Source of the DNA: an uncultured Lachnospiraceae bacterium
Lineage (GTDB): Bacteria; Bacillota; Clostridia; Lachnospirales; Lachnospiraceae
Direction: 5' to 3'
NCBI GenBank assembly: GCA_902779575.1
Contig: CACZBW010000003.1
Span: forward strand, 223,039 to 287,038
Length of the DNA: 64,000 bases
Shown: positions 18,316 to 26,815 of the stretch, one piece after another
How the letters are laid out: each line of letters opens with the position of its first letter
Position numbering within the stretch: position 1 is the first letter of the stretch
Translations under genes and position numbers: made by a program
Notes under the pieces: model-generated
Seen by the model: only the letters and a program-made list of their open reading frames with translations
What the model was told of the DNA's origin: nothing
The model's database searches: none

Positions 18316-19310
18316 TTTGTCACCCCCGCTTTCCTTCTGTCAGCCCATTCACGGATCTTGGCCGGAAGCGTAAGAAGTCCGCCGGGCAGGAACAGTACGA
18401 TGATAATAACCAGCACGCCGTACAGCACCATGTCCAGGCCGCCGAATCTGCCGAGGAAAGATCTGGTATATTCGGACAGGCACTCGATGATGACCGCGCC
18501 GAGGATCGGTCCGAGAACCGTTCCGATACCGCCCATAACCGCAACCAGAACGATCATCATCGACACATTCAGGGTCATCATGCTCGCAGGATCAAAATAC
18601 AGCATATACTGGGCATACAGGCTTCCGCCGAGGCTTACGATCGCGGCGCTCAGCATGTAGGCGCGGATCTTATATTTGGAAACATCGATACCAACGCTGG
18701 CTGCTGCATCTTCATTCCCCTTAATCGTTCTGAGATAATAGAAGAATTTTCTCTTGCTGAGGATCTTAATGATGATCAGAACCGCCAGCATAATTGCAAG
18801 ATAAAGGTAGTAATAAATTCTGGAATCCTTGAACTGAAGGTAGAGCACTGAATTCAGTTTCTTGTTGAACATGGACACGCCCTTGGCACCGTTCGTAAAC
18901 TTCAGGTTGACGCAGATATAGCGCATGCACTCTGCCAGAGCCATTGTGCAGATCGCGAATGCGTGGCCTTTCAGTCTCAGGATCGGTTTGCCGATCACCC
19001 ATGCGAAACACGCTGCCAGACACATACCCAGCGGGATCGCGATCCACGGGGTCAGCTTGAAATACTGCAGTGTCAGGCCGACGGAATAAGCGCCGAGTCC
19101 ATAGTACATGCTGTGTCCATTGGATACCTGACCGCAGTAGCCGCCCATTACGTTCCAGCCCATGCCGAGGATGGACCAGATGACAATCAGTATCAGAAGA
19201 TTGCGTACAAACAGGCTGGAAAATATCTGCGGTGCGATCAGCGCAAATGCGAGGATAACAACTAGCAGGACGACCTGTTTTTTGTTCATATCGCCAAATA
19301 TAGCTTTCAC
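18312..19310 (-). CDS. livM: Liv-type ABC transporter permease M
   Basis: 332 residues if started at the GTG 19310, which has GGAGGG seven bases upstream; a TTG at 19325 would lie on top of that site. About ten membrane segments, with the family loop MGGIGTVLGPILGAVIIECL near the end that contacts the ATPase. The stop of livH is one base before the GTG, so translation is probably coupled. Confidence 0.93.
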   Translation of the reverse strand: MKAIFGDMNKKQVVLLVVILAFALIAPQIFSSLFVRNLLILIVIWSILGMGWNVMGGYCGQVSNGHSMYYGLGAYSVGLTLQYFKLTPWIAIPLGMCLAACFAWVIGKPILRLKGHAFAICTMALAECMRYICVNLKFTNGAKGVSMFNKKLNSVLYLQFKDSRIYYYLYLAIMLAVLIIIKILSKRKFFYYLRTIKGNEDAAASVGIDVSKYKIRAYMLSAAIVSLGGSLYAQYMLYFDPASMMTLNVSMMIVLVAVMGGIGTVLGPILGAVIIECLSEYTRSFLGRFGGLDMVLYGVLVIIIVLFLPGGLLTLPAKIREWADRRKAGVTK

Positions 19311-19311
19311 C

Positions 19312-20172
19312 TTATTTCCCTCCAAACAATCCCTTAGGCTTGAACTGCAGTATCAGCATGAAGATCACGCAGACACCCAGGTATTTGAATGCGGTGTTGA
19401 AGTATACACCGGTAAGGGAGTCTACAAGTCCCATGATCAGACCGCCGACGATGGCGCCTTCCACGGAACCGAAGCCGCCCATGACGACCGCGATAAAACC
19501 GAACAGCTGGAAGTTGCCGCCGACACTTGGGTAACAGTAATAATAGTAAGAAAGCGCGCATCCTGCCGCACCTGCGATGGCTGCGGAAAGGCCGAAAGCC
19601 AGTGCATAAGACCGTTCCGTATTGATTCCGACATGCTCGGCCGCGGTCTTGTCCATGGAAGTGGCGCGGATCGCCTTACCCTGTCTGGTCTTATTGAGGA
19701 ACCAGAGCATGAAGGCGAATACGCAGACAGCAATCAGGAAGGGAATGATCCTGTTCTTTGCAACAACGATGGGGCCGAGATTGATGGAGCCTTCCATGCC
19801 GGTCTTCTGAATGGTCTTGAAGGTTCCGCCGAAGAACATCAGCATGCCGTTTACCAGCACAAGGCTGAGTGCGAAAGTGATCAGTCTCTGTGAAAGAGTC
19901 GGGCCCTGCAGGGCTTTGTAGATTATGGTCTTGTAGATGCCCAGACCAAGGAGGAACAGGATCCCCATACATAACGGGAGCGCCAGGATCGGCGGAAGCC
20001 CTGTTGCAGTTGAGAAGAAGTATGCCACGAACATGGCGATCATAAGAAATTCGCCCTGGGAAAAGCTCAGAATTCCCATAACGCCCCAGACCAGCGCAAT
20101 GCCCATGGCTATCAATGCATAGATGGTGCCGTTAATAAGGCCCTCATACAATGCCTGAAGTAAAGTGGACAT
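19312..20172 (-). CDS. livH: Liv-type ABC transporter permease H
   Basis: 286 residues from the ATG at 20172 behind AGGAGG. Typical LivH features: YEGLINGTIYALIAMGIALV at the start, GILSFSQGEF, AIRATSMDKTAAEHVGIN and VMGGFGSVEGAIVGGLIMGL for the coupling helix. It sits 89 bases after the binding-protein gene, with a terminator-like hairpin between. Confidence 0.95.
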   Translation of the reverse strand: MSTLLQALYEGLINGTIYALIAMGIALVWGVMGILSFSQGEFLMIAMFVAYFFSTATGLPPILALPLCMGILFLLGLGIYKTIIYKALQGPTLSQRLITFALSLVLVNGMLMFFGGTFKTIQKTGMEGSINLGPIVVAKNRIIPFLIAVCVFAFMLWFLNKTRQGKAIRATSMDKTAAEHVGINTERSYALAFGLSAAIAGAAGCALSYYYYCYPSVGGNFQLFGFIAVVMGGFGSVEGAIVGGLIMGLVDSLTGVYFNTAFKYLGVCVIFMLILQFKPKGLFGGK

Positions 20173-20201
20173 AGATGTACCTCCTGTCACCTGATTACAA
20201 A

Positions 20202-20227
20202 AGGCTGCCGCCCATATGCGGCAGCCT
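20202..20227 (-). terminator. Attenuating hairpin between binding protein and permease genes
   Basis: Perfect 10-bp stem AGGCTGCCGC / GCGGCAGCCT with a 6-base loop, followed on the minus strand by TTTTG. Such a leaky terminator would give more binding protein than membrane components from one operon. Confidence 0.65.
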
Positions 20228-20260
20228 CGTCAGTTTTTCTTGATTAGGTAGGGTTTTCCG

Positions 20261-21523
20261 TTATCTTGCGGACCAGGTCGGAGCTTCAAAAACAGCGTCC
20301 ACGGTCTTTACTTCTTCCGGATAAACGGTTTTATAGGAACCACCCTGCACCTGCATGATGACGCCGGTAGCAGCAGTATTCTGGTTGTACTCGTTCATCT
20401 CGATGGCGGTCCAGGGCATGAAGATCTGCGTGCAGTCTGCATCCGGAGCCTTAAGAGCTTCGGCAAGCGCCTCAGGATCGGTGGAGCCGGCCTGGTTGAT
20501 GCAGGAGGCGATCAGAAGAACGTCCGCGCAGTCTTTGGACATACCCTCATTAAATGCGATACCCTTTGAGTATTCCGGATAGATCTCCTCAAGAGACTGG
20601 ATGCAGTCTTTCTGAATGTCCTCTGCCCAGCCGCCGGTGCTGAAGATGTACTCAGTCTTTTCGCCAAGCGCGGAGAAGAAGTCAGCTGTAACAAATCCGC
20701 CTCTCTGGCCGATGAGCATCTTGGGGAACCAGTCCTGATCGCTCATGGTGTTGATCAGAAGGATGACGTCGGTCGCATAACCGGCAACCATCAGACAGTC
20801 GGGATTTGCTTCTTTCAGCTTGATGACCTCAGAAGAAAGGGAGGTGGAGTTAGCCGCATAAGTCATGTTCTCAACGACTTCATATCCATATTCATCCGCC
20901 AGTGCTTCTTCTACAGTAACGATATTGGCACCGAACTCGGAGTCTTCGGAAAGGAAGGCAACGGTCTTGATTTCGGTGCCGGCCTCGTTGGCTTCGCCCA
21001 TCAGTTTGAAGGAGTCATCGATGTAGGTATTGTCTGTCAGGTTGTACCTGAACAGCCATTCATAGTCTTCGCTTCCATCTGTCAGGGTTACTGCGGAACC
21101 TGCTGTTACAAGCGGAACTTCATACTGTTCGGTAATAACAGAGATGGCCTTTGACATACCTGAGGTCAGCTGACCGGTCAATGCTACGCAGCCTTCTTCA
21201 GAAATCAGTCTTCTGGCCTCGGAAGTAGCAACTGTGGTATCGCCCTTGGTGTCGGCCTCGACCAGCTCGATCTTGGCACCGTCAAGGTTGGGAAGTCCTG
21301 CATCCGCCGCCAGAAGCATGTTGACATCAGCATGTTCCTCGTTGATCAGATCTACGATCATTTCCGCAGCCCAGGTAACCTGCTGTCCGTTTTCAGCAGC
21401 GGTTCCGGTAAGAGGGGCAAGCCATCCGATCTTAATCACATCTTCCGCATGGGCAACGGCAGTCAGGCCGACCACCATAAGGGATCCGATCATCGCAGCG
21501 CTAAGAGCTTTCTTCAGGTTCAT
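20261..21523 (-). CDS. Liv-type extracellular substrate-binding protein (ydj/pxp operon)
   Basis: 420 residues from ATG 21523, six bases after AAGGAGG; the longer frame to 21610 lacks a site. Signal peptide MNLKKALSAAMIGSLMVVG with probable cleavage after AHA. The mature part is a type I periplasmic-binding fold (IKIGWLAPLTG, LISEEGCVALTGQL, KTVAFLSEDSEFGANIV, MLIGQRGGF). Oddly for a Gram-positive, no lipobox cysteine is present, so membrane anchoring is not by the usual diacylglyceryl route. It is the first gene of the operon. The ligand is unknown; the operon suggests a polyol, sugar acid or oxoproline-linked compound rather than leucine. Confidence 0.92.
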   Translation of the reverse strand: MNLKKALSAAMIGSLMVVGLTAVAHAEDVIKIGWLAPLTGTAAENGQQVTWAAEMIVDLINEEHADVNMLLAADAGLPNLDGAKIELVEADTKGDTTVATSEARRLISEEGCVALTGQLTSGMSKAISVITEQYEVPLVTAGSAVTLTDGSEDYEWLFRYNLTDNTYIDDSFKLMGEANEAGTEIKTVAFLSEDSEFGANIVTVEEALADEYGYEVVENMTYAANSTSLSSEVIKLKEANPDCLMVAGYATDVILLINTMSDQDWFPKMLIGQRGGFVTADFFSALGEKTEYIFSTGGWAEDIQKDCIQSLEEIYPEYSKGIAFNEGMSKDCADVLLIASCINQAGSTDPEALAEALKAPDADCTQIFMPWTAIEMNEYNQNTAATGVIMQVQGGSYKTVYPEEVKTVDAVFEAPTWSAR

Positions 21524-21652
21524 GTGGTTTCCTCCTTGATAGTTGTTGGTTATGTTGGTTTGCAGGTTGATTGTGTTTGTTTTGTTGCTTTTCCTTGTTG
21601 GAAGTTGCATGATTTGTTGTTTTCTCGTGGCACATTTCTGTTTTGTGTCTCT

Positions 21653-21681
21653 ATCATAGCGTAGTTTATGTCTGAAATCAA
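21653..21681 (-). promoter_or_regulatory. Promoter of the liv-ydj-pxp operon
   Basis: TTGATT and TATGAT on the minus strand, spacer exactly 17. The transcript would have a leader of about 120 bases that is rich in A and C (CAACAAA-type words) and almost free of G until the ribosome binding site. Confidence 0.7.
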
Positions 21682-21766
21682 CATCTATTTGTCTGTTTTT
21701 TACATTTCGGGATAATGAACAAAATCATTTCGCCAAATTTATCTATTTTGCTACAAACCGCAGCTA

Positions 21767-21795
21767 TTGTCTTATCATTTGGAACCTGTTATAGT
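21767..21795 (+). promoter_or_regulatory. Promoter of the second binding-protein gene
   Basis: TTGTCT and TATAGT with a 17-base spacer, about 130 bases before the ATG at 21925. Another match (TTGTCT at about 21690, GATAAT near 21711) is less well placed. The 401-base gap between the two binding-protein genes thus holds divergent promoters. Confidence 0.6.
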
Positions 21796-21924
21796 TAAGG
21801 AAATAGATGTTGTTTTTCAACATTTATGTGTTTGTTTGTTGTTGTTTTCTCAATCAAAGTCAACACGTCTCTTTTTGTTCTTTTATCTTCCGAAGTCAAC
21901 GCAGAAATGAGGAGGTCTCTATTT

Positions 21925-23205
21925 ATGAAACATTTCAAGCAGTTTACATCCTTTGCCCTGGCGGTTGTGCTTGCCGCCGGCTTTACGGCAGCAGGTGCGG
22001 AATCGGAAGCAGGAGAAAGCTCCGCCGCTTCCGCTAATACGGTAAAGCTTGGTCTTATGATCGCAAAAAACGGCCAGTCTCTTTCCAGTGATGAATGGGA
22101 AGTCCTGGCAGACATCTTCGAGGATGTCATCAACAACAAACACGAAGATCTGAGTCTTCCATTTGCCTCAGACGAAGGACTGCCCGGGTTGGGAGGAGCA
22201 AAAGTCGAGTTTGTGACCGGTGAGCAGATCGATACGCAAACCGCTGTCATGGTAGCGGATCAGCTGATCCAGGAAGAAGGAGTTGTCGGACTGTTCGGGC
22301 ATTTTACTTCCACTACTACCGCAGCCGCCATGGTTTCTGCAGAGAAGAATTCCGTCCCGCTGCTTTCCGAAGGCACTTCCATGAGTCTTCTGAATGCCGG
22401 ATACGACTACTGGCTGCGCAGCTTTGGCGGCGATGATTTTTATGTACAGCGTTCCATGGAATTCATCAATTCCGTTAAAGAAGCTTACGGTGACATTTCC
22501 ACCATCGCGCTCTGCTCCGAAAACTCCGACTTCGGTACCGGTATCGCCACTTTAGAGAAGGCTGCTGCTGAGGAAAACGGTTATACGGTAGTCGAGAATG
22601 TTTTCTATGATTCCGCAGACCGCGACGTCTCTTCCAAGGTCCGTCTTCTGAAAGATGCGAACGCAGACGTGGTTATGATGAGTTCCTATGCGGCGGACGC
22701 TCTGGCTTTCATGGAAGAGTTCAAAGCGCAGGACTATTTCCCGAAGATGCTTCTCGGACAGCGCGGCGGCTTTATGTCCTCAGGCTTTGCCAGGACACTC
22801 GGGGCTGATGCCGACACCGTCCTTACTACAGCACGCTGGGCTGACACTCTGGATAATGAGGCTGCGAAACAGATCGCTGCATTATTTAAGGAAAAAACCG
22901 GCAATACCCTGATCGGTGACGTTCTTGTCGACGTATGGAACGGTGTTCTTCTGTGCGTGGCCATCAATCAGGCCGGAACCACGGATGCAGCGGCTGTCCG
23001 CGAGGTTTTCGCAAAGGGACTTGACCTTGATCCGGTCCTGGATCCCATGGCTTCGGGAGGATATGTATATGGCGAGACCGGCGACAACGAGAATAAAGAC
23101 TGCATCATTGTCCAGTATTCAGGCGGAGCCCTGAATCCGGTTTATCCGGAAGACAAAGCTGTTGCGGAGCTTTCCTATCCTTCCGTCACATGGAGTGAAA
23201 GGTAA
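21925..23205 (+). CDS. Liv-type extracellular substrate-binding protein, orphan paralogue
   Basis: 426 residues, ATG 21925 behind GAGGAGG. Signal peptide MKHFKQFTSFALAVVLAAGF with likely cleavage after AGA; again no lipobox cysteine. It is a paralogue of the binding protein encoded in the other direction: both share the DIINxxHxDLxLPxASDxGLPxLxGAKVExV type opening, QLIQEEGVVGLFGH, CSENSDFGTGIATLE, MLLGQRGGFM and the ending SYPSVTWSER against APTWSAR. It has no permease genes of its own and may feed LivHMGF with a second ligand. A strong terminator follows. Confidence 0.92.
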   Translation: MKHFKQFTSFALAVVLAAGFTAAGAESEAGESSAASANTVKLGLMIAKNGQSLSSDEWEVLADIFEDVINNKHEDLSLPFASDEGLPGLGGAKVEFVTGEQIDTQTAVMVADQLIQEEGVVGLFGHFTSTTTAAAMVSAEKNSVPLLSEGTSMSLLNAGYDYWLRSFGGDDFYVQRSMEFINSVKEAYGDISTIALCSENSDFGTGIATLEKAAAEENGYTVVENVFYDSADRDVSSKVRLLKDANADVVMMSSYAADALAFMEEFKAQDYFPKMLLGQRGGFMSSGFARTLGADADTVLTTARWADTLDNEAAKQIAALFKEKTGNTLIGDVLVDVWNGVLLCVAINQAGTTDAAAVREVFAKGLDLDPVLDPMASGGYVYGETGDNENKDCIIVQYSGGALNPVYPEDKAVAELSYPSVTWSER

Positions 23206-23232
23206 ACTGCAGACGGGCGCCCGGAAGCATCA

Positions 23233-23262
23233 GAGGAAGGTCAGATTACTCTGACCTTCCTC
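23233..23262 (+). terminator. Hairpin after the orphan binding-protein gene
   Basis: Perfect 13-bp stem GAGGAAGGTCAGA / TCTGACCTTCCTC with loop TTAC, starting 28 bases after the stop codon. The following T-run is weak. Confidence 0.65.
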
Positions 23263-23375
23263 ATCCGACTCTTTCCTTCAGAGATATGCGCGGCAGGAAC
23301 CGCGCGGCGAAGTCTTGAAATCAGCGAATAAAAAAGATATCATAATAACACGAAACCAGGAGGATATGATTGTAT

Positions 23376-24683
23376 ATGGATACACGTAAGGGTGTGTTTT
23401 TTTCAGATGAATATCAGGAATACCTGAAGAGCCAGTTCAGTTACGCGGATTCTGATCCCGAATACGGGCACAGGCTTTTTTTCGAGAATTCAGGAGGTTC
23501 TCTCCGCCTGAAACAGGCCGTGGAGATCAAACGGGAGCTCGAGGAATTTCCGGACTGTCCTGAAAGGACCAGAGGACGCGGAAAGGATCTGGGCGTGTTC
23601 GTCTCAGAAGGAACCAAAGAGATCATGAACATCATTTTCGGAACCTCCCAGGGTGCTCTGGTTACAGATCTCACTGCTTCCCAGGCCATGTTCCACGCGG
23701 TTACCACGATCCTTGACAACGTAAAATGGGGAAGCAATGCCGTCACGACGCAGCTGGAACATCCCTCCGCCCATGATGCGGTGGAATATGCCTGTATCCG
23801 TACCGGCAGGGAATTCCGGGAGATCCCTGCCGACCCCGTAACCGGAGGCATCGAGGTTGACGAGGTTCTGAAGCATGTGGATGAAAACACGGTGCTTGTC
23901 AGCGTCATGGCTGCTTCCAACATTTCCGGCAACATCATGGATATCAAAGAGATCTCCCGCCGTGTGCACGAAATTAATCCCGATATTTACGTGATCAGCG
24001 ATGCTGTACAGCACGCGCCTCACTGTGTGATCGATGTGGAAGACTGGAACGTGGACGTGTGCAACTTTGCGCCATATAAGTTTTTCGGCGTCAGAGGCTG
24101 TGGTTTTGCCTATGTCTCCCACCGGGTCGCCAACATGTTCCATGCCCGCCTTCTGTTTAAAGCACCTGATGTATGGGCTCTCGGAACGCCGGCCCCCGGA
24201 AATTTCGCGGCCATGATGGCCGTGATCGATTATGTGTGCAGCATAGGCCGCCATTTTTCACCCAGCACCTATGGTTCAAGAGAATTGTTTGTTGAAGGCA
24301 TGAACCGGATTCATCTTCAGGAACGCGCTCTTCTGCACCGTATGCTGGAAGGTACCGGAGAAGTCCCGGGGCTTCGTCATATTCCGGGTGTCCATGTCTA
24401 TACCGACATCGAAGATCTGACCAAAAAAGACCTGATCGTCGCCATGAGCATAGACGGCATCGGTCTGGCTGAACTGGCAGAGGAATACATGCACCATGGC
24501 GTTACGGTATTCGAACGCCTGCGCAGCAGTCAGTATTCTGAAAGGATCGTACGCACTCTTGACATGGAGGAAGGAGCGATTCGGGTGTCTCCGCTCCATT
24601 GCCACGGAAAAAAGGATATCGATGAATTCCTGCGGATCACCAGATCCATCGCCAGGATGGCGGCAGGAAAAAAAGAAAACTGA
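23376..24683 (+). CDS. Class V PLP-dependent aminotransferase / cysteine desulfurase-like enzyme
   Basis: About 435 residues. AGGAGG at 23358-23363 is six bases from a TTG (23370) and twelve from the ATG (23376); either may be used. The fold-type I class V pattern is seen: SEGTKEIMNIIFG, SQAMFHAVTTIL, LEHPSAHDAVEYA, VSVMAASNISGN, ISDAVQHAPH with the cofactor aspartate, and PYKFFGVRGCGF with the probable Schiff-base lysine. This subgroup contains NifS-like and Sel-lyase-like enzymes and uncharacterised beta-lyases. Its last base overlaps the first frame of the exporter genes, so it may make or break an amino acid that is then exported. Confidence 0.88.
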   Translation: MDTRKGVFFSDEYQEYLKSQFSYADSDPEYGHRLFFENSGGSLRLKQAVEIKRELEEFPDCPERTRGRGKDLGVFVSEGTKEIMNIIFGTSQGALVTDLTASQAMFHAVTTILDNVKWGSNAVTTQLEHPSAHDAVEYACIRTGREFREIPADPVTGGIEVDEVLKHVDENTVLVSVMAASNISGNIMDIKEISRRVHEINPDIYVISDAVQHAPHCVIDVEDWNVDVCNFAPYKFFGVRGCGFAYVSHRVANMFHARLLFKAPDVWALGTPAPGNFAAMMAVIDYVCSIGRHFSPSTYGSRELFVEGMNRIHLQERALLHRMLEGTGEVPGLRHIPGVHVYTDIEDLTKKDLIVAMSIDGIGLAELAEEYMHHGVTVFERLRSSQYSERIVRTLDMEEGAIRVSPLHCHGKKDIDEFLRITRSIARMAAGKKEN

Positions 24684-24706
24684 TGGATGTGATTCAGGAG
24701 CAGAGT

Positions 24707-25486
24707 ATGGTTCCGAAAAATAACATGATCAGGGAACAGGATGTAAAACAGGCTCTGTATGCTGCCGTGGCAGTGGGTGAGGCGATTCTGGAATACGGGG
24801 GCGAGGTGAGCCGTGTGGAGGACAGCATTCAGAGGATCTGTTCCTCTTACGGCTTCATTCGGGCGGATGTGTTCTGCATCACTTCCACCATTATCAGCAC
24901 AGCTTATACAAAAAATAATGAAGCGGTTACACAGAGCTGCCGCATTACGCACATCGGAAATGATTTTGACAAGCTGGGACGGGTCAACGACCTGTCCCGG
25001 ATCATATGCAGGGAACATACCGATCCGGAAAAAGTTCTTGCCAGGCTGAAAGAGATTGAAGCGCTCGGAACAGCCCCGTTTCCGGCCCGGATGCTCATCT
25101 ATGCTCTGGTGCCGGCGTCTTTTACGGTCTTTTTCGGGGGAAACCTGGCAGATCTCATCATCTCCGGCCTGATCGGCAGCATACTGTTCTGTCTGGAAAG
25201 CAGGCTGAAAGACGCAAGATTCAACAGGCTTTTCAGCGCTCTGCTCTGTTCGCTTGCCGGAGGCTTTCTGGCAAACATCCTGTCCCTGGGGATCAATGGC
25301 TGCAATCCGGCACTGATCAGTATCGGCAACGTGATGGTCTTTATTCCCGGCGTCAAATTTACGAATTCCATCCGGGACCTGATGACCGGTGACACGGTTA
25401 CCGGTCTGATCTGTCTTGCCGAGTCACTGATCATGGCTGTGGCGGTCGCTCTTGGATTTGCCGCGTTTTCGCTGCTCTTTATCTAA
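24707..25486 (+). CDS. Threonine/serine exporter family protein, large N-terminal part
   Basis: 259 residues from the ATG 24707, chosen for AGGAG six bases before; an ATG at 24683 overlapping the previous stop is possible. The ThrE/DUF1212 family signature GGEVSRVEDSIQRIC is followed by a soluble region (to residue 125) and five hydrophobic segments, with GNVMVFIPGVKFTNSIRDLM near the end. In split systems this protein pairs with a small membrane partner encoded next. It exports threonine, serine or similar amino acids with the proton gradient. Confidence 0.9.
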   Translation: MVPKNNMIREQDVKQALYAAVAVGEAILEYGGEVSRVEDSIQRICSSYGFIRADVFCITSTIISTAYTKNNEAVTQSCRITHIGNDFDKLGRVNDLSRIICREHTDPEKVLARLKEIEALGTAPFPARMLIYALVPASFTVFFGGNLADLIISGLIGSILFCLESRLKDARFNRLFSALLCSLAGGFLANILSLGINGCNPALISIGNVMVFIPGVKFTNSIRDLMTGDTVTGLICLAESLIMAVAVALGFAAFSLLFI

Positions 25487-25487
25487 A

Positions 25488-25943
25488 ATGGATAAAAATA
25501 TGAATGAATATCTTCAGCTGATCGCAGCTTTTTCAGGATCCGCCGGATTTGCGCTTGCCTATAATTTCCGCGGGAAAAAACATGTTCTGACGGCCGGCCT
25601 CGGCGGGGCCGCCGGCTGGCTCTGCTACCTGATTGTTCTGCACGCTTCCGGCAATGAATACCTGGCCGGTTTTGCGGGAACTGTTCTTTGTTCCTTTTAT
25701 TCTGAGGCAGCGGCACGATTCCTCAGAACGCCGGCCACAGGGCTGCTCATCGTGAGTTCCATTCCGATGATCCCCGGCGCTTCTCTTTACCGCTGCATGC
25801 AGCATCTGCTTCGCTCTGAAATGGAATTGTTTGAACGGGAGGGGGCATACACGGTTCTGTTTGCCAGCTGTATGGCGGCAGGATTTGTCTTTTCGGGGAC
25901 TCTGATCCATCTGTTCCGCAGCACAAACAAAAAGACTGAATGA
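25488..25943 (+). CDS. Threonine/serine exporter family protein, small C-terminal part
   Basis: 151 residues, almost wholly hydrophobic with four or five membrane segments and the family motif IPMIPGASLYRCMQ. It begins one base after the stop of the large part, so the two are a translational pair. Equivalent to the YjjB half of YjjP/YjjB-type exporters. Confidence 0.9.
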   Translation: MDKNMNEYLQLIAAFSGSAGFALAYNFRGKKHVLTAGLGGAAGWLCYLIVLHASGNEYLAGFAGTVLCSFYSEAAARFLRTPATGLLIVSSIPMIPGASLYRCMQHLLRSEMELFEREGAYTVLFASCMAAGFVFSGTLIHLFRSTNKKTE

Positions 25944-25986
25944 GGCTGTGAAAGCGCGGAATTCTTACCCGTTCTTTCACAGCCTC
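25942..25986 (+). terminator. Hairpin ending the exporter operon
   Basis: Perfect 13-bp stem GAGGCTGTGAAAG / CTTTCACAGCCTC around a 19-base loop, starting on the stop codon. A second small hairpin (GACGTCC / GGGACGTC) follows near 26024-26041. Confidence 0.6.
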
Positions 25987-26128
25987 CTCCCTGCAGCGGA
26001 TTTTGCTGCAGATGCCAACTTACCGACGTCCTGCGGGACGTCATACTTTGTCTCCTGAGCTGTTCATATATTCCTGTCTGTTACTTACCATGCGGATTCC
26101 CGTGGCTTCAGCTGCAGGAACAGCAGAC

Positions 26129-26815
26129 TCAGTCCGGTTCTTCTGAAAGATTCAGGCTCTCAACGATCTTGCAGAATCCGCTAAGATCATACGTGGTTCC
26201 CTCATGATTCTGAATCCTCTTCAGAAGAACTTCTTCTTTCTTCTCTCTTGCCAGGGTGATCTCGTAGACCTCTTCTGCCCTTTCCTTCGGAACAACCACG
26301 ACATCATCATTGTCCGCGAAGATCAGATCGCCGGGACGGATGGTTACTCCGCACATCACGACCGGATGATTGATCTTTCCCGGGAAAGCTTTGGTCGTTC
26401 CGACCACATTTATGGCTGCGGAAAATACCGGGAAGTTCAGTTCCTTCATCAGCATTGTATCGCGTACGGCACCGTCTGTGATCATTCCCACACATCCTTT
26501 TGCCTGTGCGGAGGCGCTCATCATGCCGCCCCACATGCCGCCGGTCCTGGTATCTCCGGAATAAGCGATTACAAGCACATCGCCGGGTTTCAGCATATCA
26601 ATAGCCTTGTGTACAATAACGTTGTCTCCGGGTCTTGCCTCAACTGTAAAAGCCGGTCCGCAGATTCTGGATCCCGGCCATACCGGATGCACCTTTCCGC
26701 CAAATGCATTAATTCTGCCCATGGACTCATGAATGGAAGCGCTCTCTTCAAACTGAGAAAACTTTTTTACCATTTCCGGGGATACTTTCTCATAATGCTT
26801 AATAATATCAAACAT
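26129..26815 (-). CDS. RraA-like / HMG-CHA aldolase family protein
   Basis: 228 residues behind AAGGAGG. The RraA-like fold is marked by GPAFTVEARPGDN, GDVLVIAYSGDTRTGGMWGG, AKGCVGMITDGAVRD and GVTIRPGDLIFADNDDVVVV. In this family the D in TDGAVRD region and the GG(x)20R-D metal/pyruvate site support oxaloacetate decarboxylase or 4-hydroxy-4-methyl-2-oxoglutarate-type aldolase activity; some members only bind RNase E, which is unlikely here. It stands alone on the minus strand, facing away from the aminotransferase. Confidence 0.88.
   Translation of the reverse strand: MFDIIKHYEKVSPEMVKKFSQFEESASIHESMGRINAFGGKVHPVWPGSRICGPAFTVEARPGDNVIVHKAIDMLKPGDVLVIAYSGDTRTGGMWGGMMSASAQAKGCVGMITDGAVRDTMLMKELNFPVFSAAINVVGTTKAFPGKINHPVVMCGVTIRPGDLIFADNDDVVVVPKERAEEVYEITLAREKKEEVLLKRIQNHEGTTYDLSGFCKIVESLNLSEEPD

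Noticed and set aside
16866-21523. Annotation as a branched-chain amino acid uptake system
   Set aside because: Family names point there, but the operon encodes sugar/polyol and oxoproline enzymes and no branched-chain amino acid enzymes, so the ligand is left open.
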